NCBI RefSeq assembly: GCF_020103695.1
Contig: NZ_JAHXBF010000043.1
Coordinates: 1 to 64,000 of the forward strand
Direction of reading: 5' to 3'
Length of the DNA stretch: 64,000 nt
Source of the DNA: Hyalangium versicolor
GTDB taxonomy: Bacteria > Myxococcota > Myxococcia > Myxococcales > Myxococcaceae
Shown here: positions 1 through 8,489 of the stretch, piece after piece
Layout of the letters: every line of letters begins with the position of its first letter
Position numbering within the stretch: the first letter of the stretch is position 1
The notes under the pieces: generated by a model
Told to the model about the DNA's origin: nothing
Database searches by the model: none
What the model saw: only the letters and a program-made list of their open reading frames with translations
Position numbers and translations under genes: made by a program

Positions 1-2
1 TA

Positions 3-287
<285 letters not shown>

Positions 288-299
288 GAGGAGACGCAC

Positions 300-2120
300 A
301 TGACGCAACAAGCCTTTCACCCCGACCACCTCAAGCCGGGGGATAACGTCGGCCCCTGGCTGATTGTCCAGTCGTTGGGCAGTGGCAGCTTCGGCCATGC
401 CTTCAAGGCGGAGCTGGACGGGGAGTTCTTCACCCTGAAGATAGCGGTGCGCCCTGCCCCTGAGCTCTCCGAGGACACTCCCGAGAAGGCCCGGGAGGAG
501 GGCCAGGTGGATGGACGCATGCGCCACGAGGGCGCCGTGCTGCTGGCCAACGCCACCCAGCAGGGACTGCCTCAACTGCGCGCCGTGGGCAGGTGGCCCC
601 ACCCCAAGAAGGGCTACCTCTACATCGTCACCGACCACGTGCCCGGCCAGCCCTTCCATGATTGGCGGGAGCGCACCCGGCCCCCCCTCGCCCAGCTCGT
701 GGACATCTTCATCGCCGTGGTGCGCGTGCTGGCCGGGCTGCACGGCCGCGGCATCTTCATCCGCGACTTCAAGAGCGAGCATGTCATCGTTCCAGAGGAC
801 CACAGGCCGGTGCTGGTGGACCTGGGCAGCGCGTGGCTGCCGGGGGGCTCCTTCCTCACCGTGGGCCTGGCCCCGGGCACACCTCACGCACTACCACCGG
901 AGTGCATCGCCTTCCTGCGTGAGGGCTCCCGAAAGGAAGGCACCCGCTTCAATGCCGCGGAGGCGGGAGACCTCTACCAGGTGGGCGTCTTCATGTTCGA
1001 GGCGCTCACGAACTGCTGGCCCTTCGATCCACGCATGACACAGGAGGAACTGTTCACGGCCATTCAGAACATCGTCCCCCGCGCTCCCCACTGGCTCAAC
1101 CCCAACGTCCCTGAGTCGCTCAGCCGCATCACCCTGCGGCTGCTGGAGAAGCACCCCGAGGACCGCTACGAGAGTGCCGAGGTGCTGCTGCAGGCGCTAT
1201 GGGACGCCAACAAGGAGCGCGCCTCCAAGGCCTGGAAGGCCCCGCTCGAGTTCCCTCCTGGGGCCCCCGCGCCCGCGACCCAGGACGAACTCGAGGAGCG
1301 CCGCCTCCACCAGCAGGAGACGGAGCGCCGGGCCCAGGAGGCCCGCAAGCAGAAGGCAGAGGAGCTCTCCCTGAGAGAGCAGTTGGAGCAGTTCTCCAGC
1401 GCCGTCCAGCAGATGGAGACGGAGCTGCGCGACCTGGATGAGAAAGCTGCTCTCCGCACGGAGAGATGGCGGAGAATCGGCCTGGGCCTGGGGCTGTTGC
1501 TGCTAAGCCTGGGCCTCTTCGCCGCCGGGTGGGAGTGGTTTGCTCCCGGCTCGACTTCCTCCGCTTTCGAGAAAGGACGTTCACTCGTGTCCACCCTCCG
1601 CAACTCCTGGCCTGTCAGGACGGCTGCCGCCTGGCTGTGCACCACCTTCGGCGTCGGCTGCGCCGCACCCCAACTGCGGCCCATCCCCGAGGATTGCCCA
1701 CCCGAAGCCCTTCGGAGCATGGAGGAGATGAACTTCTTCAAAACCGAGTATGGCAACTACCTTGGCCGCGTCGACGCTGACATCGACATCAACCAGCCCT
1801 TCGTTGCCGGCGGCCACGAGACCGGCACCTACCACGAAGGGAAGATTGTCGGCCGGGTGAGACCCAGCTTTAACCCCAACAAAGCTGTGCCCGCAGGGAC
1901 CCTCCTGTACGGGCACCTGTGGACGGAAGGCCTCACGATCGACGGTCGAGACGCCATCTACGGCCGCTATACCGAAGTTCTCTTGCCGGATGGCCGCCGC
2001 TTCCCGGTGTGCTACGTCATGGGGACTGACGGGTACATCACCAAGGAACCGAATTCCAAGCCCGGTGCAGCGATCCTGGAACGGACGCTGCCCATCCAGC
2101 CCGTGCGCCGCTGGCCATAG
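300..2120 (+). CDS. Membrane-anchored Ser/Thr protein kinase with C-terminal extracytoplasmic domain
   Basis: A 606-residue Hanks-type kinase. The glycine loop is GSGSFG (27-32), the ATP-binding lysine is K47 (FTLKIA), the catalytic loop reads IRDFKSEH near 153-160, and the metal-binding motif is DLG near 172 instead of DFG. IRD for HRD and DLG for DFG are conservative changes, so activity is plausible. A coiled, charged linker (about 325-390) precedes one transmembrane helix near 393-412. The C-terminal region contains a Cys-Pro-rich start and a GHLWT...IYGRY...LPDGR module. The same module ends the kinase at 54235-56238, so it is a family feature. RBS AGGAGG lies just upstream of the ATG. 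Its DUF2381 partner is truncated. Targets are unknown. Confidence 0.85.
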   Translation: MTQQAFHPDHLKPGDNVGPWLIVQSLGSGSFGHAFKAELDGEFFTLKIAVRPAPELSEDTPEKAREEGQVDGRMRHEGAVLLANATQQGLPQLRAVGRWPHPKKGYLYIVTDHVPGQPFHDWRERTRPPLAQLVDIFIAVVRVLAGLHGRGIFIRDFKSEHVIVPEDHRPVLVDLGSAWLPGGSFLTVGLAPGTPHALPPECIAFLREGSRKEGTRFNAAEAGDLYQVGVFMFEALTNCWPFDPRMTQEELFTAIQNIVPRAPHWLNPNVPESLSRITLRLLEKHPEDRYESAEVLLQALWDANKERASKAWKAPLEFPPGAPAPATQDELEERRLHQQETERRAQEARKQKAEELSLREQLEQFSSAVQQMETELRDLDEKAALRTERWRRIGLGLGLLLLSLGLFAAGWEWFAPGSTSSAFEKGRSLVSTLRNSWPVRTAAAWLCTTFGVGCAAPQLRPIPEDCPPEALRSMEEMNFFKTEYGNYLGRVDADIDINQPFVAGGHETGTYHEGKIVGRVRPSFNPNKAVPAGTLLYGHLWTEGLTIDGRDAIYGRYTEVLLPDGRRFPVCYVMGTDGYITKEPNSKPGAAILERTLPIQPVRRWP

Positions 2121-2220
2121 CAAGGACCTCTTGGAGCGTGCCTGCCGAGTGCTCGGGCCGCGCGATCAAAGGCGCTCCGCCCGACAATGCCGCCTCTTCT
2201 GAAAAGGTGGCCACGGCATC

Positions 2221-2817
2221 ATGCTCAAGTTCCGCGACCGCGAAATAGCGAACGAGCAACTCGTCCTGGATAGCAGGACCGAGCTCTATTACCTGGGGCC
2301 CTCGCTGACGCTGAGGAACTGCACCCTCATCGTGAAGGTCCCTGCGAAAGCATTGGAACTGACCCGGACGCGCTTGATCGACTGCACCATTGAGGTGGCG
2401 CGGGTGCTGAAGAGTTTCAGTTGGGATGACGCCCATTTGACAGGGTGTTGTTTCAAGGGGCGCTACGTCGGCAACGACTTTGGAAATTGGCGAGGCACGT
2501 CCGAAGCAAGCATTGTGGATTGCGACTTCACCGCCGCCCACCTGGACATGACGCGCTTCCTGAGTTGTGACGCCCGGACGCTCCGCTTTCCCAGGTGGCC
2601 CTGCTTCACCATTTTCGACCCTGCGCAAAGAGCCGCTGAGCTGGCTGCTCTGCCCTGGCCCGGGAAGAAGGGGCCCATCCTCGCGGAAGGATTTGTGGAA
2701 GATCCACCTTCAACAGCGGCTGTGACGTTTGCAGCCACAGATCTCGCGAAATGGAGCGGCACCACCCCGGAAGCCATCAAGGCTGTGCTCGAGAAACTGG
2801 ACGGCGTGTACTACTGA
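2221..2817 (+). CDS. Protein with pentapeptide-like beta-helix repeats, function unknown
   Basis: 198 residues with no signal peptide. The middle (about 25-125) shows spaced L/C/F positions of the pentapeptide-repeat kind (LRNCTL, LIDCTIEV, LTGCCF, IVDCDF), suggesting a right-handed beta-helix. The C-terminal 70 residues are different and end in VLEKLDGVYY. Such small repeat proteins in myxobacteria are often immunity-like or antirestriction-like, but nothing here proves that. It starts about 100 bp after the kinase stop. Two palindromes follow its stop codon. The function is not known. Confidence 0.6.
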   Translation: MLKFRDREIANEQLVLDSRTELYYLGPSLTLRNCTLIVKVPAKALELTRTRLIDCTIEVARVLKSFSWDDAHLTGCCFKGRYVGNDFGNWRGTSEASIVDCDFTAAHLDMTRFLSCDARTLRFPRWPCFTIFDPAQRAAELAALPWPGKKGPILAEGFVEDPPSTAAVTFAATDLAKWSGTTPEAIKAVLEKLDGVYY

Positions 2818-2849
2818 CGCTGCATGGCACGAGGCATGCCCATGTGCCC

Positions 2850-2932
2850 ACTTCTGAGGCCGTCAGAAGTTCTCACGCACCCGATCTCTCGGGGACCCCA
2901 CCCCACGCGCCACTTCTGACGCCGTCAGAAGT
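2850..2932. promoter_or_regulatory. Twin palindromes ahead of the Pro-rich gene
   Basis: Two copies of the same palindrome stand 62 bp apart: 2850-2870 (arms ACTTCTGA and TCAGAAGT) and 2912-2932 (arms ACTTCTGACG and CGTCAGAAGT around one central base). They lie between the stop at 2817 and the start at 3042. No T-run follows either copy, which argues against intrinsic terminators. They look like binding sites for a dimeric repressor, but no regulator gene is adjacent. Confidence 0.5.
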
Positions 2933-3041
2933 CGCTCCGCCTGCCTCCGCGAGCCATTCGAATGGAGGGCATGTAACCCGTTTGCACGCATGCGCGTACT
3001 GACCTCCGATTCCACCTCCACCCCCACCGCCGGAGCCCCCC

Positions 3042-4346
3042 ATGGCACTTGGACCGATCTGGAAGAGGCAGCCTCCCCCGCCGCCGCCCCCACCGCCCCC
3101 GCGTCGCCTCCCCCCGCCCCCGCGACCGCCTGCCAAGACCGCCGCCTTGGCGCCGGCGCGTCCTCCCCCGCCAGGGCGCGTGGGCGTCCCGACCGTCAAG
3201 GCGGTCGGCGTGACGAGCGGGGTGAAGTTCTCCGCCTCCGCCCGAGTTGCTGCCAGAACCGTCGCCTCGGCGCCGGTGCGTCCTCTCCCGCCAGCGCGAG
3301 CGAGCGCCCCGACCACCAAAGCGGTCGGCGTGACGACCGGGGTGACGACAACCTCCGGTTCCGCGAAAGTGCGCGAATACACCCCGACCACCTCACCGGT
3401 CAGAGGCGTCGGTGATTCCTTCACGGCGAGCACGAAGGGCTGGGGCACCCTGACGGGCAAGCTGGGACTTGCGCCCAATCTCAGCAAGCTCCCTCAGCAC
3501 GTGGTGTCCGCGAATCTGGAGGCGACCCACGGTCCCCTGAAGGCTCAGTTCGATGCCTGGCGGGCAGATGTGGAAAAGAGGGTCGGGAAAACCTTCTCTG
3601 ATCTCGACGTGCATCCCAGGAACTACACCGTAAACGGGAACCTGGCCCGTTACCAAAACAAGATCGTTCACCTCTTCGTTCCGGAGAAGGGAGTGCGCCT
3701 GGACAGAGCCGACGGCTCACGCACCATTACCGGGCAGGAGGTAGACGGAGGCAGGGCGGTCGAACCCGGCGGCCCGGGCGTCGAGACCGTCGACGGCAAG
3801 CAGAAGATCACGACCCGGACGGGCTCGGGTCCCAACCTGCCGACGCCTCCCGACAACATCAGGACGGGGCTGGAGCGTGGGGGGGCGGCGTTGAACGGCG
3901 CGGGGTTTGCCTTCTCGGCGTTCAACGCGCTCACGAATGCGCCTCGCCAGGTGGGCGACACCTTCGAGAGTCTGAAGCGGGGTGACGTCGCTGGCGCGCT
4001 GGACAGCGGCAGCCAGGTCGCGAAGCACGGGGCGAACCTCGTGGCAACGGGCGGTCAGCTCCTCGAGGACGCCGGCAAGTTCGCGCCCAAGGTGGTGGCA
4101 CCCGCCCTCGCCAAGACCGCGGGACGCTTCGTGCCGGGAGCCAACGTGGCCATCGCCGCGCTCGACACCGCGCAGGCCGTCAAGACCTGGTCCGATCCCA
4201 AGGCCAGCACCGGGAAGAAGGTGGGCGACACCATCACCGCCGCAGGCTCCATCATCGCGGCGATACCTGTCCCCGGGGCCAACTTCGTGGGCGGCGCGAT
4301 CGCCACGGCCTCCAGCCTCCTGACAGGCTGGCTCTTCCCCTCTTAG
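3042..4346 (+). CDS. Proline-rich repeat protein with hydrophobic C-terminus
   Basis: 434 residues beginning with a run of about 12 prolines, then two imperfect 39-residue repeats (about 26-105). Each repeat carries APxRPxPPxR and xTKAVGVTxGV, so the DNA repeat is about 117 bp. A mixed middle contains YxVNGNLARYQNKIVHLF. The last 130 residues are rich in Ala/Gly with hydrophobic segments and end in LLTGWLFPS. There is no classical signal peptide. The layout (disordered N-terminus, helical amphipathic C-terminus) would fit a surface or effector-like protein, but I recognise no family. I chose the ATG at 3042; an alternative upstream frame is only a shadow. Confidence 0.6.
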   Translation: MALGPIWKRQPPPPPPPPPPRRLPPPPRPPAKTAALAPARPPPPGRVGVPTVKAVGVTSGVKFSASARVAARTVASAPVRPLPPARASAPTTKAVGVTTGVTTTSGSAKVREYTPTTSPVRGVGDSFTASTKGWGTLTGKLGLAPNLSKLPQHVVSANLEATHGPLKAQFDAWRADVEKRVGKTFSDLDVHPRNYTVNGNLARYQNKIVHLFVPEKGVRLDRADGSRTITGQEVDGGRAVEPGGPGVETVDGKQKITTRTGSGPNLPTPPDNIRTGLERGGAALNGAGFAFSAFNALTNAPRQVGDTFESLKRGDVAGALDSGSQVAKHGANLVATGGQLLEDAGKFAPKVVAPALAKTAGRFVPGANVAIAALDTAQAVKTWSDPKASTGKKVGDTITAAGSIIAAIPVPGANFVGGAIATASSLLTGWLFPS

Positions 4347-4442
4347 GGGCGCGCCCGTGCTCCCGAAGCAGGACACTTCGAGGAGGCGCTGACTCAGCAC
4401 TCACTTGAATCCGCTCACCAGAGGTGAACGAATCAGCTCCCT

Positions 4443-5759
4443 ATGAGCCGCGAACCCGACTCCAGGGAGAAGTCGCTCGAAGAGAGCCTTGCACGCGTGC
4501 ATGGCGCGCTCGCACGCACGAACACGGCCGCTCCGGCGAAGGGCCGCGCGCCCGCCGAGCCAGACAAGAGCTCGGTGACTGGCGCGATCGGCTCGGGAGC
4601 GCTCGCCACGGCACTCGTGGTGCTCGCGGTCATCACCGGGCAGTGGTGGCTCATCCTGCCGGCCCTCGTATTCTTCATCGGAGCGGGCCTTCTCCTCGTG
4701 AAGCGCTTCAGCAAGGAGTTCAGCGCCTGCGAGCGCGGTGTGACGTGGCGGGAAGGGAATCAGGGGCCCCACATCGGCATGGGCGCCACTGTCGCGTCGG
4801 ACGCAGTGCTCGAGCCGGGCGCTATCGTCGAAATGGGCGCGACGGTGGGATCGGGGGCGAGGATCCGGGAAGGCGCCATCGTGCGCATGGGCGCGACCGT
4901 GATGGATAACGCCGTCATCGAGCCTCGAGCCATCGTGTCCTGGGGCGCGACCGTGCACAAGGGAGCGGTCGTCGGCAGTGATGCCTCGGTCGGTGCAGGC
5001 GCGGACATCGAGGCAGGGGCGCACGTTCCTCCGCACATGTCTCTCATGCCAGGCTCCACGTTCCGAGCATCCGCGGGGCAGGCCCCGGCGCTCACGACGA
5101 CTCCCGCGAAGCCCGCGAGGACCGAGGAGCCGGTCGACCCCCGCCTGCCCCGCATCGACACGATCTGTGATCGCCTCGAGGCCGAGCTGAGCCAGTCTCC
5201 TGAGAGTGTTCGCGCGTTCCTGGGCACCAGCTCCGAGACGATCGCGGCGCTGCGGCGCACCTGCCACGATCTCTTGAAGCGCGAGCGGGCCTTGCGCGAG
5301 GAGTCCTCGAGCGAGGCACTCGCCCGGCTCGATTCCGAGAAGGCCGTGCTGGAGTCACGCATCGCCGCCGCCCGCGACGAGCCTGTACGCCGCTCACTCC
5401 AGGGAGCCGTGACGGCCATCGAGGAGCAGAAGCGCCAGCGCGAGCTCTTCCAGCGCAACGCGGATCGGCTCGATGCCGAGTTCACCCGGCTCGCGTGGAC
5501 GCTCGAGGGCATGGTCGCCCAGATGGTGCGCCTGCGCAGCGCAGCCCCGCAGCCTGGCGCCGCCGCCGACCCCGAGCTCGAAAAGAGCCTCCTTCAGCTC
5601 CACAGCGAGATCGACGCGATCGCCGAGGCGCTCGAGCACGTCTCCTCCGGTGCGGAGGAGCCCCTCGCGGCACAGCTCCCCCGCATCGACGAGTCGGTGT
5701 CCAGCGCCTCCGATGAGGAGCGGTCGCGCACGGATCGTTCTCGTCAGCGCGGCCGGTGA
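4443..5759 (+). CDS. Membrane protein with hexapeptide-like beta-helix and coiled coil
   Basis: 438 residues. Two close hydrophobic helices lie near 40-80 (ALATALVVLAVITGQWW and ILPALVFFIGAGLLLV). A run of I/V-x-x-GA-type turns follows (about 112-195: IVEMGATVGSGARIREGAIV), of the left-handed beta-helix kind seen in hexapeptide transferases. From about 220 the protein is charged and heptad-like, so probably a long coiled coil, ending near TDRSRQRGR. No transferase active-site histidine is evident, so the helix may be structural. It ends about 55 bp before the 8-bp target duplication of the IS66-type element; before that insertion it would have faced the reductase gene at 9855-10901 tail to tail. 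Confidence 0.6.
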   Translation: MSREPDSREKSLEESLARVHGALARTNTAAPAKGRAPAEPDKSSVTGAIGSGALATALVVLAVITGQWWLILPALVFFIGAGLLLVKRFSKEFSACERGVTWREGNQGPHIGMGATVASDAVLEPGAIVEMGATVGSGARIREGAIVRMGATVMDNAVIEPRAIVSWGATVHKGAVVGSDASVGAGADIEAGAHVPPHMSLMPGSTFRASAGQAPALTTTPAKPARTEEPVDPRLPRIDTICDRLEAELSQSPESVRAFLGTSSETIAALRRTCHDLLKRERALREESSSEALARLDSEKAVLESRIAAARDEPVRRSLQGAVTAIEEQKRQRELFQRNADRLDAEFTRLAWTLEGMVAQMVRLRSAAPQPGAAADPELEKSLLQLHSEIDAIAEALEHVSSGAEEPLAAQLPRIDESVSSASDEERSRTDRSRQRGR

Positions 5760-5814
5760 AGGAGAAGCGCGGGCGGAGCGGGGATGGCCCGCGCAGGCTC
5801 AGAGCGTTGCTGCC

Positions 5815-5822
5815 GAAGCTAT
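5815..5822. repeat. Target-site duplication, left copy
   Basis: GAAGCTAT abuts the terminal repeat that starts at 5823. The identical octamer abuts the other terminal repeat at 9851-9858. IS66-family elements make 8-bp target duplications, so this pair marks one transposition event. Confidence 0.85.
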
Positions 5823-5855
5823 GTAAGAGTTCGCCGTCCCCCGTCTGGACAGAGC
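5823..5855 (+). repeat. IS66-type terminal inverted repeat, outer left end
   Basis: GTAAGAGTTCGCCGTCCCCC followed by GTCTGGACAGAGCG. It directly follows the left GAAGCTAT duplication and pairs with the end at 9820-9850. Confidence 0.8.
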
Positions 5856-5888
5856 GAGGGGCCCGCCCATCCGCTATGTTGGGCGCCC

Positions 5889-6272
5889 ATGGCACAGAAG
5901 AAGGTGAAGACGGGAGTGCAACTGGGCAAGGCCGCGCAGCGAGAGGCACTTGACGAGATGGAGGCATGGTGGGACGCCGAGGTTGGAGAGTTCCCAGCGG
6001 ACCTGGACAGCACATTGGGGCTCTTTCTTAAAAGCCTCCCCGTCGAAATTGTATGGGACGCGTTGCGACGGGCAGCTCAAGACGACGCATTGCAAGACTC
6101 TGAGGACGTGCTGGAGCGCGTAAAGCAGAACATGGCCCAGGTCCGAGCCCCGCCTCTGCAAAAGGTGACCGATCCAGCAGAGTTCGGGCTGAAGGTGCAG
6201 ATCGAAAGACTCCTGGAATGGTGCTCTGCAAGGAGCGCGAGCCAAGAAGGGCTCTCCAGAAGAAGTGCTTGA
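5889..6272 (+). CDS. Hypothetical protein inside the IS66-type transposon
   Basis: 127 residues from the ATG at 5889 (MAQKKVKTGVQLG). A frame extension to 5784 would run through the terminal repeat and target duplication, so it is unlikely to be the true start. The protein is acidic to neutral and helical, with EMEAWWDAEVGEF and LKSLPVEIVWDALRRAAQD, and no signal peptide or membrane segment. It starts 66 bp inside the left end of the element. I do not recognise the family. It could be a passenger gene, or a much-altered remnant of a small IS66 accessory ORF, but nothing visible supports the latter. Confidence 0.45.
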   Translation: MAQKKVKTGVQLGKAAQREALDEMEAWWDAEVGEFPADLDSTLGLFLKSLPVEIVWDALRRAAQDDALQDSEDVLERVKQNMAQVRAPPLQKVTDPAEFGLKVQIERLLEWCSARSASQEGLSRRSA

Positions 6273-6319
6273 GTCGGCGCGGAAAGACTTGAGGGTCTAT
6301 AGGCGAATGCGCAGAAGGC

Positions 6320-6352
6320 GTAAGAGTTCGCCGTCCCCGTTGTGACAGAGCG
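6320..6352 (+). repeat. Internal left-end-like IS66 repeat
   Basis: GTAAGAGTTCGCCGTCCCCG then TTGTGACAGAGCG, almost identical to the outer left end at 5823 and in the same orientation. Its flanking octamer (CAGAAGGC) is not repeated beyond the right end, so it did not make the visible target duplication. Confidence 0.7.
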
Positions 6353-6439
6353 TCCAAGGTATCCACCTGTCGGGAGAACCCAACGGAGCGGGCGAACTCG
6401 GCTCAGCGTGGGGAGGGGGCACGGCGAACAGATACGACG

Positions 6440-6640
6440 CGGCGACGATGGCTGCCGTCCTGGCGCGCGCCACCGGGCCGAGCTGGCGCTGTCCACCGCG
6501 CGCGCACCACGGGGCCGAGCTGAACGCGGCGACGATGGCTGCCACCCTGGAGCGCGCCACCTGCCCGAGCTGGAGCTGTCCGACGTGCGCGCCACTGGCC
6601 AGAGCTGGCGCTGTCGGACGCGCGCTCCTCCATCGGCTCT
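6440..6640 (+). repeat. Decayed pentapeptide-like repeat patch
   Basis: GC-rich units containing GAGCTGGCGCTGTC-like blocks recur three to four times (about 6478, 6568, 6600). In one frame they give AELALSTARA and PELELSDVRA, which resemble the A(N/D)LxxSDARx units of the larger patches at 53.9 and 57.8 kb. No intact reading frame spans the patch. It fills most of the 450-bp gap between the genes at 5889-6272 and 6724-7641. Confidence 0.5.
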
Positions 6641-6723
6641 CGCTGTTGGGGCGTGCTGATATGCTCCAGCGGAGAACCGCAGCCGTGACCCGCAGCACCT
6701 CGCTTGATTGAAAGAACGTGGCC

Positions 6724-7641
6724 ATGCGTGCGCGAACTTGCAGCGCCCCCCTGATCCTGATCCTGCTCTCGGCCTGCGCCACGATGGATCCGAGCCCGGG
6801 AGAGTTGGAGGACCCGCGTCCCCCGAGTCCGAGATTCGCCAACCTTCAGCGGGCGGCGCAGTACCCGTGGACGGATGATGGGAAATGCGTGGTGCGGGAA
6901 GCCTCCAACGAGTGGCCGATCCTTGCGGAGCGGTGCTTTCATGCTCTCGACCGCGACAGGGTCAGGTTTCGGGATGTCACCAAAAGATGCGCTGTCGCCT
7001 CGGTGGATGCAGCCGCTCCCGCAGTCGTGGCCCTCTGTATTTTCGCGGCACCCGAGATCGTCGTCGGTGCAGTGATTGTTATCAGCGCGGTGGTGGTAGC
7101 CGCCGCCATCCAGGAGGGGATTGATGCTTATCAACGGAACGCGTCCCGCGAGCGCGCGAAGCCCAAGGCTCAAACGCAGCCCGCTCAGGAACCGTTAGCG
7201 AAGCGAACGCCCAAGCCAAAGGGATCACCCACCGGAGACATCTTTCCCCCACCGCCAGAAACCACGCCGCGCCGTCCGTCGTGCGAGCCCATCCCGGTGC
7301 GGCACGCGGGCGGAGATGTCCCGCATAACGAGTGCGCCGATAAGTTTCCGCCCAACCTCTACCCCGGCATGGACGTATTCGTGGGCGGTGAGCGCTTCGA
7401 TGCGCTGCAAGTCGGCGTGCGCGTGCTGTGGGAGATCAAGACCCACCGATTTGACACCTACCCTGACTTTATCCGGAGGCGGGAGCTTGAGAAGGAGGTG
7501 GAGCAATTGACCAAGGAACTTGCCGCTGCGCGGGCCTGTGGCTACGACTTCGTCGTTGGGGTGAGCACGCAAGCGCACAAAGACGCGCTGATCGCCCGGA
7601 TTCCCACCCTCCATGTCGTTGTCACGGGGTGCACACGATGA
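6724..7641 (+). CDS. SitA-like lipoprotein toxin with DUF6310-type nuclease domain
   Basis: About 305 residues. A lipoprotein signal ends in LLSAC near residue 19, so the mature protein would be lipid-anchored. A hydrophobic hairpin-like stretch follows (about 98-135), then a Pro-rich linker and a C-terminal domain (about 190-305). That domain starts HAGGDVPHNECADKFPPN and contains FDALQVGVRVLWEIKTH. The D-x(8-9)-E-x-K spacing suggests a PD-(D/E)XK nuclease, and the whole domain matches what I know as DUF6310 in myxobacteria. Lipid anchor, variable C-terminal toxin and adjacent immunity gene together resemble SitA toxins passed between kin by TraA/TraB outer-membrane exchange. Delivery is inferred. 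GTG at 6718 is an alternative start. The stop overlaps the next start (ATGA). Confidence 0.75.
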   Translation: MRARTCSAPLILILLSACATMDPSPGELEDPRPPSPRFANLQRAAQYPWTDDGKCVVREASNEWPILAERCFHALDRDRVRFRDVTKRCAVASVDAAAPAVVALCIFAAPEIVVGAVIVISAVVVAAAIQEGIDAYQRNASRERAKPKAQTQPAQEPLAKRTPKPKGSPTGDIFPPPPETTPRRPSCEPIPVRHAGGDVPHNECADKFPPNLYPGMDVFVGGERFDALQVGVRVLWEIKTHRFDTYPDFIRRRELEKEVEQLTKELAAARACGYDFVVGVSTQAHKDALIARIPTLHVVVTGCTR

Positions 7642-8396
7642 CCATGCCTAGAGTCCTCGTTTTCATCGTCTACGCGCCTGCGCTCGTGGGCAAAGACGGC
7701 CGCGCGCTCGATGTCATCCAAGGGATGGAAAAGGCCCTTCCCGGTTTGCGCCTAGCATGGAGGATCTCCGAGAGCGGGCGCCCCATCGCCTTGCCGCAGC
7801 GCGACGCGTGGCTCATAGAAAGGATTAAGGACGGGAGAATCCCTCTTCTGTGCAACGGGGACGAGAGTTACCCCGTGACGGTTTCGGGGAGACAGAGCCC
7901 AGCACTCCTCAGCCCGGGCGGTCAGCCGCAACTCGACGTTTATGCGGAGTTGCCGCTAGACGAGGCCGTTATCTCGGCAGCGGTGGCTTTGCTTGAGGCC
8001 GTGGCGGAGGGGGCGCGCGCGTTCTGGGGGCATGCGTCCCGGTATAGTTACGGCTCGGAAGTCGGGGAGCAGTTTCGCCGCTCCGCTGATGGACCGGAGC
8101 GCTCACCCCGTGGGCTTCCCATGCTCAATCTTCCAGAAAAACTCCCCGCGCCTGAGATTCCCTGTTTCCTCGGGTGGTTGAACTATTGGTCGGCTGCTGC
8201 CGCGCAGGCCATCGGGTTCCCGGATCCTGCTCGCGACGCCGAACTGCTCACGCGGGCGCGGCGCACGCCGTCGGGCGGATGGGTTGTGAAGCTCACGGAT
8301 GCGCCGCTCGATTATGACAACCCGGCCCACCTGGACGCGCTCAATCGGGCCTACGAGCGCTTCCCGAAGATCGGCGGGCGCGACTCTCCACGCTGA
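7638..8396 (+). CDS. Imm52-like immunity protein
   Basis: 252 residues from the ATG that overlaps the toxin stop (7638-7641), so the two are translationally coupled. Conserved features include ARAFWGHASRYSYGSEVGEQ in the middle and PEIPCFLGWLNYWSAA with FPDPARDAELLTRARR in the C-terminal third. These I associate with Imm52-family proteins next to myxobacterial polymorphic toxins. There is no signal peptide, so it should act in the cytoplasm by binding the nuclease domain. A GTG at 7629 lies in the same frame, but the coupled ATG is preferred. Both genes travel inside the IS66-type element. Confidence 0.75.
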   Translation: MTMPRVLVFIVYAPALVGKDGRALDVIQGMEKALPGLRLAWRISESGRPIALPQRDAWLIERIKDGRIPLLCNGDESYPVTVSGRQSPALLSPGGQPQLDVYAELPLDEAVISAAVALLEAVAEGARAFWGHASRYSYGSEVGEQFRRSADGPERSPRGLPMLNLPEKLPAPEIPCFLGWLNYWSAAAAQAIGFPDPARDAELLTRARRTPSGGWVVKLTDAPLDYDNPAHLDALNRAYERFPKIGGRDSPR

Positions 8397-8419
8397 AGGA
8401 GGCTGCCGCGCGTCTCCTG

Positions 8420-8452
8420 GTAACACTTCGCCGTGCCCCATCTCGACACGGC
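8420..8452 (+). repeat. Inner left-end-like IS66 repeat
   Basis: GTAACACTTCGCCGTGCCCC then ATCTCGACACGGCG, a diverged copy of the terminal repeat in the same orientation as the outer left end. It lies 70 bp from the stop of the transposase gene, where the left end of a minimal insertion sequence would be expected. Confidence 0.7.
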
Positions 8453-8489
8453 GATCGAGTTCTGCCGTGTGGAGAGCTGGGAGGTGCCG

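Noticed and set aside
2990..3415. Alternative frame across the Pro-rich repeats
   Set aside because: The repeat periodicity and continuation to a full-length protein support the frame starting at 3042.
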